Below are positions 1-8,826 of a stretch of DNA of 64,000 bases, in pieces; the first letter of the stretch is position 1; each line of letters begins with the position of its first letter. The position numbers were made by a program, and so were the translations under genes. The notes beneath the pieces are model-generated. The model was not told where the DNA came from. It searched no databases and worked only from the letters and a program-made list of their open reading frames with translations. The stretch comes from Reichenbachiella agariperforans (lineage in GTDB: Bacteria > Bacteroidota > Bacteroidia > Cytophagales > Cyclobacteriaceae): the NCBI RefSeq assembly GCF_900142205.1, contig NZ_FRAA01000001.1, positions 1,136,601 to 1,200,600 on the forward strand, read 5' to 3'.

Positions 1-224
1 GCTGTTAGGTCTGCCTTAGTCACTCCTGCTCTCTCCAGAGCTTCCATCACAACAGGCGCTATCGCCTGCTGATGCGCACGTGAGGCCAATTCTGGCACCA
101 CTCCGCCATATTTGCTATGAATCTGCTGCGTAGCGATCACATTGCTCTTGATCACGTCACCTATACAAACTGCGGCAGAAGTCTCATCACAAGACGACTC
201 TATCGCCAATATAACTTCACTCAT
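1..224 (-). CDS. tsaD: TsaD, tRNA threonylcarbamoyladenosine synthase subunit (5' part only)
   Basis: Only the first 74 codons lie in the window; the gene runs off the left edge. The start is the ATG at 222-224 on the minus strand. The translated N-terminus begins [19 protein letters not shown] and continues with [13 protein letters not shown], the ATPase-fold N-terminal signature of the Kae1/TsaD family. TsaD transfers the threonylcarbamoyl group to A37 of tRNAs that read ANN codons, working with TsaB and TsaE in the cytoplasm. It is divergent from the TamB-like gene, with about 155 bp between the two starts. The motif is diagnostic, so identification is firm although the C-terminal half is not visible. 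Confidence 0.95.
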   Translation of the reverse strand, partial: MSEVILAIESSCDETSAAVCIGDVIKSNVIATQQIHSKYGGVVPELASRAHQQAIAPVVMEALERAGVTKADLT

Positions 225-339
225 ATTTATTCAAAATTCGATTTATCAAACCCTACTAGGCAAGACAGAAAAACTAAGAAGCAAAGTTGTCCATAAAATC
301 TATCTAATCAAGGACTAGACTTTAAAATAGGTACTGTTA

Positions 340-366
340 TTGTTTTGCTAAATCAAAGTACATTTG
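340..366 (+). promoter_or_regulatory. Probable promoter of the TamB-like gene
   Basis: TACATTTG at 359-366 matches the Bacteroidota -7 element TAnnTTTG, and a TTG at 340-342 lies 16 bases upstream. The ATG of the downstream gene is at 380, so the leader would be very short. This is inferred from motif match only. Confidence 0.4.
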
Positions 367-379
367 CAGCAGATTCGAA

Positions 380-3300
380 ATGGCAAAAAAACACAATGTA
401 CAACGCGGGGTTATATTCCACAGAATCACGAATGTGTTGCTGTGGATTCCCATTGTAATCCTATCAGTACTTTTGGTGTCATTTGCTTTTTTCCAAGTCC
501 CTACAGTCCAGACCAAATTCATCAACTCACTGTTCGACCAAGTATCCCTCCGTACAGACTATAAAATCACTGTGGGACACACTAACCTAACCTCTTTTGA
601 CAAGATGCATTTGGAAGACATCCGAATCTTCGAAAAAGCTACTGACAGCACGTTGATCAGTGCAAAATCTGCCCAAATCGATCTTAAAATATTCGATCTC
701 CTATTCAGAAAGCAGCTCAATGCCGATATTCTAGAATTAGAATCTCCATTTGTTCATTTGATCAAAAAAAATGACTCTACAGATGTTAATATTAACGTTT
801 TCATCAACCAGCTCAAGACGCTCCTAAAGAAAGACTACCCCCAACAAAAAAAGCTATCTGCATCTATAGAACGTGTCGAGATAAGTAATGGGACCTTCTC
901 TTTCAACGACCAGCGCAGAGACAGCATCCAAACTGGTAAAGACTACTATCACTTTCAGTATAAACAACTACTCTCAACCATCAGTAATTTCACCTTGTCG
1001 AGTGATAGTATAGCCATGGAGGTAGACCGCATGAAAACGAATGATCCTACTGGTCAACTTTCCGTGCAGTCGTTCTTTGGCAAAATAGCCTATACCCCAA
1101 ATAGCCTGTCGATCTACAACTTCCTACTGAATACGAAGGACAGTCAGATAGGTGATTCAATAGTATTTAACTACAGCCACCCTTCTGATTTCTCCCAGTT
1201 TGTCGACAAAATCAAATTCCATAGCCATTTAAAACGCAGCATCATTTCATTACATGAGTTGGCTCTTTTCAATCCAAACATCAGTCCTATCCACAAAACC
1301 ATCAGTCTGTCTGGTGAAATATCAGGTAAAGTCAAGCGCCTCAAAGGCCAAGACCTAAACGTCCGCTTTGGCACCAAATCCCAACTAAGAGGGTCGGCCA
1401 GCTTCTATGGTCTACCGAATATCAAAGAGACCTTTATCGATCTCAAGATGAAACACTCTGTCGTCTTACCAGAGGACATATCTCCCTTCGTCAAAGAAAC
1501 TTACCGAAATCAAATTCACAACCTAGGCACTACCCAATTCGATGCGAGTTTTTTGGGGTTTTTATCTGATTTTGTGGCTGACGGTGAGTTCTACACAGAT
1601 GCAGGCAATATCACCACTGATCTCAATTTCAAAACCAATGACCAAGACATCCCGGCCTACACAGGTCAGCTGGCTTTTACTCAGTTTGATCTCAAAACAC
1701 TGGATCCAGAAAGCAACTACCTCGGCGACATCACCATGCACGGCAGCATAACTGGCTCTGGACTTGATAAAAAGAATGCAAAATTTACGCTGAATGCCTT
1801 CATGGACTCTATTGCTGTGTACAACTACAACTACAAAAACATCACAACTCAAGGTCATTTTGCAAAAGAAATGTTCGACGGAGATCTCACGATCGCTGAT
1901 CCTAATTTAGCCTTTTCAGGGCATCTGGATATAGACCTCCATGACAATGTCAACAAAATAGACATCACTGCGCAACTTGATTCTGTTCATGTACACAAGC
2001 TGGGGTTCATTGAAAAGCCTCTATCACTCTCTTCCAAAATTGACATCAACATGAAGGGGCTAAAAACCGACGAACTCAAAGGATATATTAACCTCTATGA
2101 CAACCAAATCACCTTCGAGAACAAACCACTTGAAATCGACTCCATCAAGTTCCTCTCGACTACCATCGGCTCCCAGAGACTCATGCATATCGAGACGGAA
2201 GGTCTCACCGGAGAGATCAAGGGAGAGTATAAGAACAGCAAGCTATTTTCAAGCCTGTCCAACTTCGCCCAAGAACTCATGATGTATCTGAATCCTGATA
2301 GCGTCGAGATGAACAATTATTATAGACATAAACTACTCGAAGTTCCACTCGATCCTTTCGAAGCGGAGATCACGCTCAATCTTTGGGATTTGAACAAATT
2401 CATCACTCCATTTTATCCTAGTTTCAACTTATCCCCTAACGTCAAAATCGAAGGACGTTACCAACAGAACGCTACGACACAGCTGAGCCTATACACTACA
2501 TTCGACACATTGGCCTTTGGCAAATCAACATTTACCGATAATGAATTGGACTTCAATCTTTCTAAAGAAACGCATAACCGTGAAGTTTTGGCGTCAATGT
2601 ATATACACAGCGACAACCAACTCTGGCCCAGTGACTACAGTTCAGAAAACCTCACAGTAGACGCAGTTTGGTTTCAAGACCAAATGGAGTTGTTCATGAA
2701 TTTAGAACAAGAAAAATATGCAAACTACCTCGGCATTAACTCCTTGGTCAGTTTCGAATCTGATGAAGTAAAATTTGAATTAGCCCCCTCGAGTATCAAA
2801 ATCTTAAATGAAAAATGGAAATGGGATGACGACAACTATGTGATCTACAAAGACGATACGTGGCAATTCTCGAACCTCAAACTATATAGTGATGAAGAAT
2901 ACATTAGTATCAATGGTAACTACTCCACCTTACCAGGCAATCAACTCGATATCAATATTCATGAGTTCAGTTTCGAAAACATACAATCGCTATTCGATAC
3001 ACAAATCACTGGCACGCTGGACGGCTCTATTCAAATCCAAAAAGGGATAGAAGAAGACCTCATAGAGAGCGACCTATTAGCCCAATCAGTGGCTGTAGAA
3101 GATTTTCTCATCGGAGATATCTATGCACTCTCTCACTGGGAAAATGCAGAAAACCGATTATCGGTTAGCTTAGACCTTATTCGTGAGGAACAAAAAAAGA
3201 TAGAGATTGGTGGACACATCTATCCCTATAGCAAAACAGAACAACTCGATCTAATCGCACAATTCAGAAACACTGAATTGAAAATATTCGAAACATTCTT

Positions 3301-4984
3301 CAAGAATAACATCAGCGACCTGACTGGATATGCTGATGCAAAACTCACCCTAAAAGGTCTCCTCAACAAACCCGACATCAATGGTATCGCTAAGATTAAT
3401 GACGGAGAAACAACTATTGACTATCTGCAAACCCGATACGGGTTCAATGGTGAAATTGTCTTTGACAACAATCAGATTGTACCACGCAACTTTGAGCTCA
3501 AAGACAGTGAGAGAAATACAGCTCAACTCTCAGGCTACCTCCTCCATACCGGACTCAGAGATATTCGTATGAATATTTCCGCAAACTTCAAACGATTCAA
3601 ACTACTCAATACTAGCATCTTGGATAACGATGCCTACTATGGAACAGCATACGCGACGGGACAAATCAATTTTAGCGGTACGCCTGACAATATCGTCATT
3701 GTCGCTCAGGCTAAATCCGAACACGGGACCAAAATAGCCATTCCAATAGGTAGTCTCGGCCAATACGATATCGAACAACAGGAATACATCGAGTTTGTGG
3801 ATTTATCCCAAGAAGACACCCAAGAGGTTGTCGAAAAAGCAATCACTGAGACGATCAACAAGATCAAAGGGATACAACTGCAGTTTGACATAGAGATGAC
3901 ACCAGACGCCTACATAGAACTCATCTTTGATGTCAAATCAGGGGACATTATCAGAGGACGTGGCAATGGAAACATCAAACTGCAAATCAATTCGGACGGA
4001 GATTTCAATATGTTTGGGGATTACGAAATTGAAGAAGGGGGCTACAATTTTACGCTCTACAACATCATCAACAAAGAGTTTAACATCCAAAAAGGAAGTA
4101 CCATATCTTGGTATGGCAACCCCTACGAGGCACAACTAGGCATACGAGCCAGGTATCGACAAATCACCTCGATCACACCGCTTCTACAGCCCTTCCTAGA
4201 CGATGAACAGATTAACTCACCCGAAGCACGACGCAAGTACCCCTCGATAGTAAAGCTAAATCTCAAAGGTGATCTCATGTCTCCTCAAATCAAATTCGGA
4301 ATCGACATAGAAGACTACCCAGAACATATTGCAGTAGTCAGTGAAGGTATCACGACTCGGTATAATCTAGAAAGTATCATCAGTGCCTTTAAAACCAAAA
4401 TAGCTAGTAACGAACAAGAAATGAACCGTCAGGTTTTTAGTCTACTAATCCTTCGAAAATTCTCTCCAGAAAACAGTTTTGAGGTTAATTCAGCAACCAT
4501 CGGTAGTAGTTTAAGTGAGTTCGTCTCAAACCAGCTTAGCTACTGGGCTACACAGGTAGATGAAAATCTAGAGATCGATGTAGACTTAGCAGGTCTAGGT
4601 GATGACGCATTCAACACATTCCAACTACGGCTATCCTATACATTTTTGGACGGACGATTACGCGTGACCAGAGGTGGTAGCCTACCTAATGAACAGACCA
4701 AAAATGACATGTCTACGATCATTGGAGACTGGACGGTAGAATACCTACTCACTGACGATGGTAGACTTAGAGTCAAAATGTACAGTCGATCAGACCTCAA
4801 TGACATCAACCAACAAACAGGTCAAAATGGTATCGAAACAGGGTTTAGTCTACAGTATGTAAGAAGCTTTGACGAGTTAAGTCAAATACTCAGAGATAGT
4901 CGGGATAAAAACAAAAAGCCAGAGCCTGCTCCCAAAGTAAAACCTAAGTCTGAAGGAACTAAGGAAGATGAAATCATCCTTTGA
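380..4984 (+). CDS. TamB-like translocation/assembly module protein (DUF490 family)
   Basis: This 1534-residue protein has one N-terminal membrane anchor (about residues 15-37) followed by a very long, beta-rich, low-complexity-free periplasmic region. A C-terminal TamB-type domain spans about residues 1050-1480 and includes a GNIKLQINSDGDFNMFGDYEI stretch typical of the family (19 of these residues are GNIKLQINSDGDFNMFGDY). Proteins of this kind bridge the inner and outer membranes and are implicated in lipid transport or outer membrane protein assembly. The last 30 residues are Lys/Pro/Glu-rich and probably disordered. It stands alone, divergent from tsaD and followed by rnpB. The partner TamA is not in the window. 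Sequence conservation in this family is low apart from the C-terminal domain, so the precise cargo is unknown. Confidence 0.85.
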   Translation: MAKKHNVQRGVIFHRITNVLLWIPIVILSVLLVSFAFFQVPTVQTKFINSLFDQVSLRTDYKITVGHTNLTSFDKMHLEDIRIFEKATDSTLISAKSAQIDLKIFDLLFRKQLNADILELESPFVHLIKKNDSTDVNINVFINQLKTLLKKDYPQQKKLSASIERVEISNGTFSFNDQRRDSIQTGKDYYHFQYKQLLSTISNFTLSSDSIAMEVDRMKTNDPTGQLSVQSFFGKIAYTPNSLSIYNFLLNTKDSQIGDSIVFNYSHPSDFSQFVDKIKFHSHLKRSIISLHELALFNPNISPIHKTISLSGEISGKVKRLKGQDLNVRFGTKSQLRGSASFYGLPNIKETFIDLKMKHSVVLPEDISPFVKETYRNQIHNLGTTQFDASFLGFLSDFVADGEFYTDAGNITTDLNFKTNDQDIPAYTGQLAFTQFDLKTLDPESNYLGDITMHGSITGSGLDKKNAKFTLNAFMDSIAVYNYNYKNITTQGHFAKEMFDGDLTIADPNLAFSGHLDIDLHDNVNKIDITAQLDSVHVHKLGFIEKPLSLSSKIDINMKGLKTDELKGYINLYDNQITFENKPLEIDSIKFLSTTIGSQRLMHIETEGLTGEIKGEYKNSKLFSSLSNFAQELMMYLNPDSVEMNNYYRHKLLEVPLDPFEAEITLNLWDLNKFITPFYPSFNLSPNVKIEGRYQQNATTQLSLYTTFDTLAFGKSTFTDNELDFNLSKETHNREVLASMYIHSDNQLWPSDYSSENLTVDAVWFQDQMELFMNLEQEKYANYLGINSLVSFESDEVKFELAPSSIKILNEKWKWDDDNYVIYKDDTWQFSNLKLYSDEEYISINGNYSTLPGNQLDINIHEFSFENIQSLFDTQITGTLDGSIQIQKGIEEDLIESDLLAQSVAVEDFLIGDIYALSHWENAENRLSVSLDLIREEQKKIEIGGHIYPYSKTEQLDLIAQFRNTELKIFETFFKNNISDLTGYADAKLTLKGLLNKPDINGIAKINDGETTIDYLQTRYGFNGEIVFDNNQIVPRNFELKDSERNTAQLSGYLLHTGLRDIRMNISANFKRFKLLNTSILDNDAYYGTAYATGQINFSGTPDNIVIVAQAKSEHGTKIAIPIGSLGQYDIEQQEYIEFVDLSQEDTQEVVEKAITETINKIKGIQLQFDIEMTPDAYIELIFDVKSGDIIRGRGNGNIKLQINSDGDFNMFGDYEIEEGGYNFTLYNIINKEFNIQKGSTISWYGNPYEAQLGIRARYRQITSITPLLQPFLDDEQINSPEARRKYPSIVKLNLKGDLMSPQIKFGIDIEDYPEHIAVVSEGITTRYNLESIISAFKTKIASNEQEMNRQVFSLLILRKFSPENSFEVNSATIGSSLSEFVSNQLSYWATQVDENLEIDVDLAGLGDDAFNTFQLRLSYTFLDGRLRVTRGGSLPNEQTKNDMSTIIGDWTVEYLLTDDGRLRVKMYSRSDLNDINQQTGQNGIETGFSLQYVRSFDELSQILRDSRDKNKKPEPAPKVKPKSEGTKEDEIIL

Positions 4985-5070
4985 TCCAGCATAGTCTTAG
5001 CTTGCTTTAAATAATCCACCCCTACATACTTTTCTCGTTGATAACATGACACATAATCTATGGTTATGAC

Positions 5071-5078
5071 TATTTTTG
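5071..5078 (+). promoter_or_regulatory. -7 element of the rnpB promoter
   Basis: TATTTTTG fits TAnnTTTG exactly and ends six bases before the predicted 5' end of RNase P RNA at 5084, which is the expected distance to a transcription start. No clean -33 TTG is seen at the usual spacing. Confidence 0.5.
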
Positions 5079-5083
5079 TTTCC

Positions 5084-5476
5084 ATAGGTCGCCTTATCGC
5101 TGCTGCCGTATGGCAGGAGAGGAAAGTCCGGGCAACGTAGAGCATCGTACTTCCTAACGGGAAGTCTTAGATGAAAATCTGGGAAGAAAGTGCAACAGAG
5201 AGTATACCGCCTTGAGCTAAGCTGTCGTCAGGCAGACTAGTCGAAGGGTAAGGGTGAAAGGGTGAGGTAAGAGCTCACCGGTTCTGCAGTGATGCAGATC
5301 GCATGGTAAACCTTACGAGTTGAAAGATCAAATAGGTCCTGTCAGGAGCTGCTCGCTCCACTCTCTTCGGAGAAAACAGGATGGGTAGATTGATAGATTT
5401 TGGCAGTAATGTCAAGGCTAGATAAATGATAAGGGTCTCGATTCGTCGAGATACAGAACCCGGCTTATAGACCTAT
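5084..5476 (+). ncRNA. rnpB: RNase P RNA (bacterial class A)
   Basis: The universally conserved GAGGAAAGTCCGGGC block lies at about 5118-5132 and the 3' ACAGAACCCGGCTTATAGACC-type block ends at about 5474. The termini pair: ATAGGTC (5084-5090) is complementary to GACCTAT (5470-5476) and forms helix P1. The internal AGGGTGAAAGGGTG and GTAAACC elements also match the family. This is the catalytic RNA that matures the 5' ends of tRNAs. It occupies most of the gap between the TamB-like gene and the response regulator, whose ATG is 18 bases past its end, so the two could share transcription. Confidence 0.96.
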
Positions 5477-5493
5477 TATTAACTTAAACACTT

Positions 5494-6657
5494 ATGGCAA
5501 AAAGAATTTTGATTATTGACGATGAAAAAAGCATCCGTCACACGCTCAAAGAAATCTTAGAATATGAAAACTATGAAATCGATGAAGCTGAAAATGGTCT
5601 AGAAGCTCTCAAGATGCTGGAAAGTGCCGAATATGATGCAGCACTATGCGACATCAAAATGCCAGAAATGGACGGTCTAGAACTCCTTGAAAAAGCCAAA
5701 GAACTTGATCATTCCCCTCAGTTCATCATGATATCCGCGCACGGCACTATAGAGACAGCCGTCGAAGCGACCAAAAAAGGAGCCTACGATTTCATCCAAA
5801 AACCACCAGATCTCAACCGTCTTTTGGTGACCATCAAAAACGCCCTAGATAAATCTAATCTAATACAAGAGACCAAAACCCTACGCAAAAAAGTCTCCAG
5901 CTCCATGCAGATTGTAGGGCAGTCTACCGCTCTAGATGAGATCAAAGAGACAATCCAAAAAGTAGCTCCAACCGAGGCTCGCGTGCTTATTACCGGAGCA
6001 AACGGGACAGGTAAAGAACTAGTAGCCAATGCACTACACAAGTTAAGTGGAAGATCTAAAAATCCTCTCATAGAAGTCAACTGTGCCGCTATTCCATCAG
6101 AACTAATTGAGAGTGAATTATTCGGACATGAAAAGGGATCGTTCACCTCTGCTGTGAAACAACGCATTGGCAAGTTCGAGCAAGCAGACAAGGGCACTTT
6201 ATTTCTCGATGAAATTGGGGACATGAGTCTATCTGCTCAGGCAAAAGTACTTCGCGCCTTACAAGAGAATAAAATCACACGTGTAGGGGGAGAAAAGGAG
6301 ATTAAGGTCAACGTAAGAATTCTTGCAGCTACCAACAAAGACCTCAAAAAAGAAATAGCCGAAAACAGGTTTAGAGAAGACCTATATCATCGCCTAAGTG
6401 TTATAGTTATAAAAGTACCAGCACTAAAAGACCGCACAGATGATATCCCGTTATTGGTGGACAAATTCTTAGTAGATATCGCCGATAGCCACGGTACTAG
6501 CCCCAAAAGCATGACTGATGAAGCTATAGTATTGCTTCAAAAAGGAGAATGGACAGGCAATATTAGAGAATTAAGAAATGTAGTAGAGCGCCTAGTCATT
6601 ATGAGTGATCAAGAAATCACAGCAATGCACGTAAAAAAATATGCGGATATACAATAA
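5494..6657 (+). CDS. NtrC-like response regulator with AAA+ domain, no Fis domain
   Basis: This 387-residue protein has a receiver domain (1-120, phosphoacceptor Asp53 in LCDIKMPE, Lys103) and a sigma-54-type AAA+ domain (about 138-372). Walker A is GANGTGKE (168-175) and Walker B is LFLDE (236-240), with a REDLYHRL arginine-finger region. Two things are unusual. The loop that contacts sigma-54, normally GAFTGA, reads GSFTSA at 215-220. The protein also ends straight after the AAA+ lid (…VKKYADIQ), so the Fis-type DNA-binding domain of a standard ~450-residue NtrC is absent. It may therefore act without specific DNA binding, or not through sigma-54 at all. Its sensor kinase is not adjacent. 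The stop codon lies inside the loop of a terminator hairpin. Confidence 0.85.
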   Translation: MAKRILIIDDEKSIRHTLKEILEYENYEIDEAENGLEALKMLESAEYDAALCDIKMPEMDGLELLEKAKELDHSPQFIMISAHGTIETAVEATKKGAYDFIQKPPDLNRLLVTIKNALDKSNLIQETKTLRKKVSSSMQIVGQSTALDEIKETIQKVAPTEARVLITGANGTGKELVANALHKLSGRSKNPLIEVNCAAIPSELIESELFGHEKGSFTSAVKQRIGKFEQADKGTLFLDEIGDMSLSAQAKVLRALQENKITRVGGEKEIKVNVRILAATNKDLKKEIAENRFREDLYHRLSVIVIKVPALKDRTDDIPLLVDKFLVDIADSHGTSPKSMTDEAIVLLQKGEWTGNIRELRNVVERLVIMSDQEITAMHVKKYADIQ

Positions 6658-6671
6658 GTATATCCGCATAT
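6639..6671 (-). terminator. Hairpin terminator shared by convergent genes
   Basis: A perfect 13-bp inverted repeat (6639-6651 and 6659-6671, ATATGCGGATATA arm) has a 7-base loop that contains the TAA stop of the plus-strand regulator. Seven A's at 6633-6639 give a U-run on the minus-strand transcript, so it mainly terminates the small lipoprotein gene. Confidence 0.7.
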
Positions 6672-6693
6672 ATATCTTCAAGGTCTGATAATA

Positions 6694-6810
6694 TTATTTA
6701 GACAATTCCGAATTTTCCGTATCTACTTTTGCATATGTAGGACATGTTCTTTGCGTGCATGCACTCATTGCAAAAATTGCTAAGGCCAGTATTAGTGCTT
6801 TGATTTTCAT
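6694..6810 (-). CDS. Very small lipoprotein (38 aa)
   Basis: Reading the minus strand from the ATG at 6808-6810 gives 38 codons: a charged start MKIK, a hydrophobic stretch ALILALAIFA, a lipobox-like MSAC with the Cys at residue 18, then TQRTCPTYAK and a short polar tail ending in SELSK. The lipid-anchored mature peptide would be about 21 residues with a single further Cys. The match to a lipoprotein signal and the terminator 23 bases past its stop support a real gene. Function is unknown; tiny Cys-Pro-containing lipoproteins of this kind are, to my recollection, recurrent in Bacteroidota, but I cannot verify this here. Confidence 0.6.
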   Translation of the reverse strand: MKIKALILALAIFAMSACTQRTCPTYAKVDTENSELSK

Positions 6811-6922
6811 ATTTTATTCTTTATCAATTACCTGCGACATTTTAAAGCTTAAATATATATAAAAAAATACATTTTAGTCAAAAGCCAAATTGCTATTCGA
6901 CACTTCTTTTGATAATAAACGG

Positions 6923-7912
6923 CTAGACCACTAGCAAATTGCACCCACGTATTTCTGAATTGTCAATACGCCCCAAAACTTCAAAACTACCATCGGCATA
7001 ACATCTACCTAAATCCTTCGTCTCTATGAATGCACAACTATGAATATTGGCTAAATCTATAATATTCAACCCTCCTGTACCACCAGTTCTAACAATTGAA
7101 AATGGGTCATTGATATCTCTCACCATGACGCGCATACTATCCGCTGGATAATACCGACTCCCTCCTCTGGAATAAGCTTGTGATAACAACTCTGTCATTC
7201 CATATTCAGAATCGATACAAATTTCACCCAGCTGATCTTTCATGATGCTATAAAACTCCTCCTTAGTCAATTCTTCTCTCCGTCCTTTCATACCACCTGT
7301 CTCTATGATCGTTAGTCCATCTAAAGGCTCTTTACACGCCTCGCACAAATCCAACAAGGCATATCCAACCCCAAACAAAATCACTTTACGTGAAGAATTC
7401 ATGGCGTTAACTATATCTTGAACTAACTGATCATAGTTATTCAAATAATACCCTCCAGCAGAAGACCCAGACTCCTTCATCAAATAATCCACCATAGCAA
7501 TCAACGAAGAATGCCCCTGCTCTTGATACGAAGGCAGTAGTGCAAATACTGTGTACTCACTAGGATCACCATAAAAGGCTGTAAATATGCGCCGGGCATT
7601 CTGCTCATAAAACGATAGGTTTTCAATCAAATGCCTACTTTTTCTCATCCCAGTAGTACCACTACTATGAAAGTACTTTTCGGCATTCCACTGCCCCATT
7701 TTCACTTCATGGTACTTAAAAAACTCTATGGGCATAAAGGGTATTTCTTCAACTTTCGTTACAGAATCAACTGTTCGACCAATACCTTTTAGATACTGAG
7801 CATACACAGCGTTCTCTGCGCCTTGTGCACGAAACAATGCCAAAGAAAACTCTTCGAAATCACCTGCTATTCGTTTTAAAAATTCTTGTTTGAAACTATT
7901 TATCAGTCTCAT
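6923..7912 (-). CDS. LuxE-like acyl-protein synthetase / adenylate-forming enzyme
   Basis: The 329-residue product has the nucleotide-binding signature SSGTTG (83-88, within KYFHSSGTTGMRKSR) and a later EYGMTELLSQ stretch equivalent to the YGxTE motif of the ANL superfamily. Length and N-terminal sequence resemble the LuxE family rather than full acyl-CoA ligases, which exceed 500 residues. LuxE activates fatty acids as acyl-adenylates in bioluminescent bacteria. Here there are no lux genes nearby, so the acyl substrate and acceptor are unknown. It is monocistronic, divergent from the lipoprotein gene at 7987. No signal peptide is present, so it is cytoplasmic. Confidence 0.75.
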   Translation of the reverse strand: MRLINSFKQEFLKRIAGDFEEFSLALFRAQGAENAVYAQYLKGIGRTVDSVTKVEEIPFMPIEFFKYHEVKMGQWNAEKYFHSSGTTGMRKSRHLIENLSFYEQNARRIFTAFYGDPSEYTVFALLPSYQEQGHSSLIAMVDYLMKESGSSAGGYYLNNYDQLVQDIVNAMNSSRKVILFGVGYALLDLCEACKEPLDGLTIIETGGMKGRREELTKEEFYSIMKDQLGEICIDSEYGMTELLSQAYSRGGSRYYPADSMRVMVRDINDPFSIVRTGGTGGLNIIDLANIHSCAFIETKDLGRCYADGSFEVLGRIDNSEIRGCNLLVV

Positions 7913-7986
7913 AGGTTTAAAAAAGTATGGATTATGCAGCTAGAATTAGTGATGCATTGCTATTTTTATCCAAAGTAAAAGATTAA

Positions 7987-8826
7987 ATGATCAGAGTGGA
8001 AGTTATAGGGAAGATAAAAGGGACTTTTGGTCTAATAATAGTCATCATTATAGGGCTGATGGTAGCCTGTGAAAAACCCGATCCTTTCCCAACCACACCT
8101 CATATTTCGTTCGAGGGGCTTCAATTTGTCGAGGTAGAACGTGAAGGGTTTCCAGATTCTCTTATTCTTTCATTCAATTTTGAAGATGGTGATGGTGATT
8201 TAGGTATCAGAGATTTTGAGACCAATGCCCCTTTTCATGATTTCGATTTTATTGTAGATGACAGTGGTAGAGCTGTTACACTGAATGCAACAGATGTCAA
8301 CCCCCCATTCTACCAGCAAGTCCCTGGTTCATCCAATACCACTCTCTACAGTGAAGATGACAGCAGGCCTAGCTATAGCTGTGATGATTACGATACACTC
8401 AGGATCAACATGGATCGAGATACCTATATAGAACAAGGAGCTCCCTCTAATTTTCCAGGTAGTGATGATTACCATTTGGATACACTTTTTATAGTCAAGA
8501 ACGAAAACCGATACAACATGCATGTCAGCTACTACTGGGATCGTGGCAATGGTTTCGAACTGCTGGACTGGGCTTATATTGTTAACGAATTTGGCTGTGG
8601 AGAAAGTTTCAATGGTAGGTTTCCTGTCTTAGACGAAGACAACATTGGCACATCCCTACAGGGTACAATCAAATACGCCATGATATCAAATGGCTTCATT
8701 ATATCTTTAAGAAACTATCCTTTCAAATTGAAATTTTACGTACTAGACAGAAAGCTAAACAAAAGCAATGTGGTAGAATCTCCCGTTTTTACGATTCCTG
8801 AACTAATTTCCAGATCTTCAGATTAA
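7987..8826 (+). CDS. Lipoprotein of unknown function
   Basis: This 279-residue protein begins with a hydrophobic signal (about residues 13-27) ending in LMVAC, with the lipidated Cys at residue 28, followed by an acidic, Pro-rich start of the mature chain. The body contains a FNFEDGDGDLG segment, a motif often seen in Bacteroidota surface lipoproteins, and otherwise no recognisable catalytic motif. It is predicted to be anchored in the outer membrane. It is divergent from the LuxE-like gene and its stop codon overlaps that of the convergent E1 gene by 4 bases. Function unknown. Confidence 0.7.
   Translation: MIRVEVIGKIKGTFGLIIVIIIGLMVACEKPDPFPTTPHISFEGLQFVEVEREGFPDSLILSFNFEDGDGDLGIRDFETNAPFHDFDFIVDDSGRAVTLNATDVNPPFYQQVPGSSNTTLYSEDDSRPSYSCDDYDTLRINMDRDTYIEQGAPSNFPGSDDYHLDTLFIVKNENRYNMHVSYYWDRGNGFELLDWAYIVNEFGCGESFNGRFPVLDEDNIGTSLQGTIKYAMISNGFIISLRNYPFKLKFYVLDRKLNKSNVVESPVFTIPELISRSSD

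Noticed and set aside
5784..6224. 146-codon open frame antisense to the NtrC-like gene
   Set aside because: It lies fully inside a strongly supported gene on the other strand and its translation shows no domain, only the Ser/Leu-rich composition of a shadow frame.
6923..7912. Bioluminescence (lux) gene cluster
   Set aside because: The LuxE-like gene stands alone; no luxA, luxB, luxC or luxD is present.
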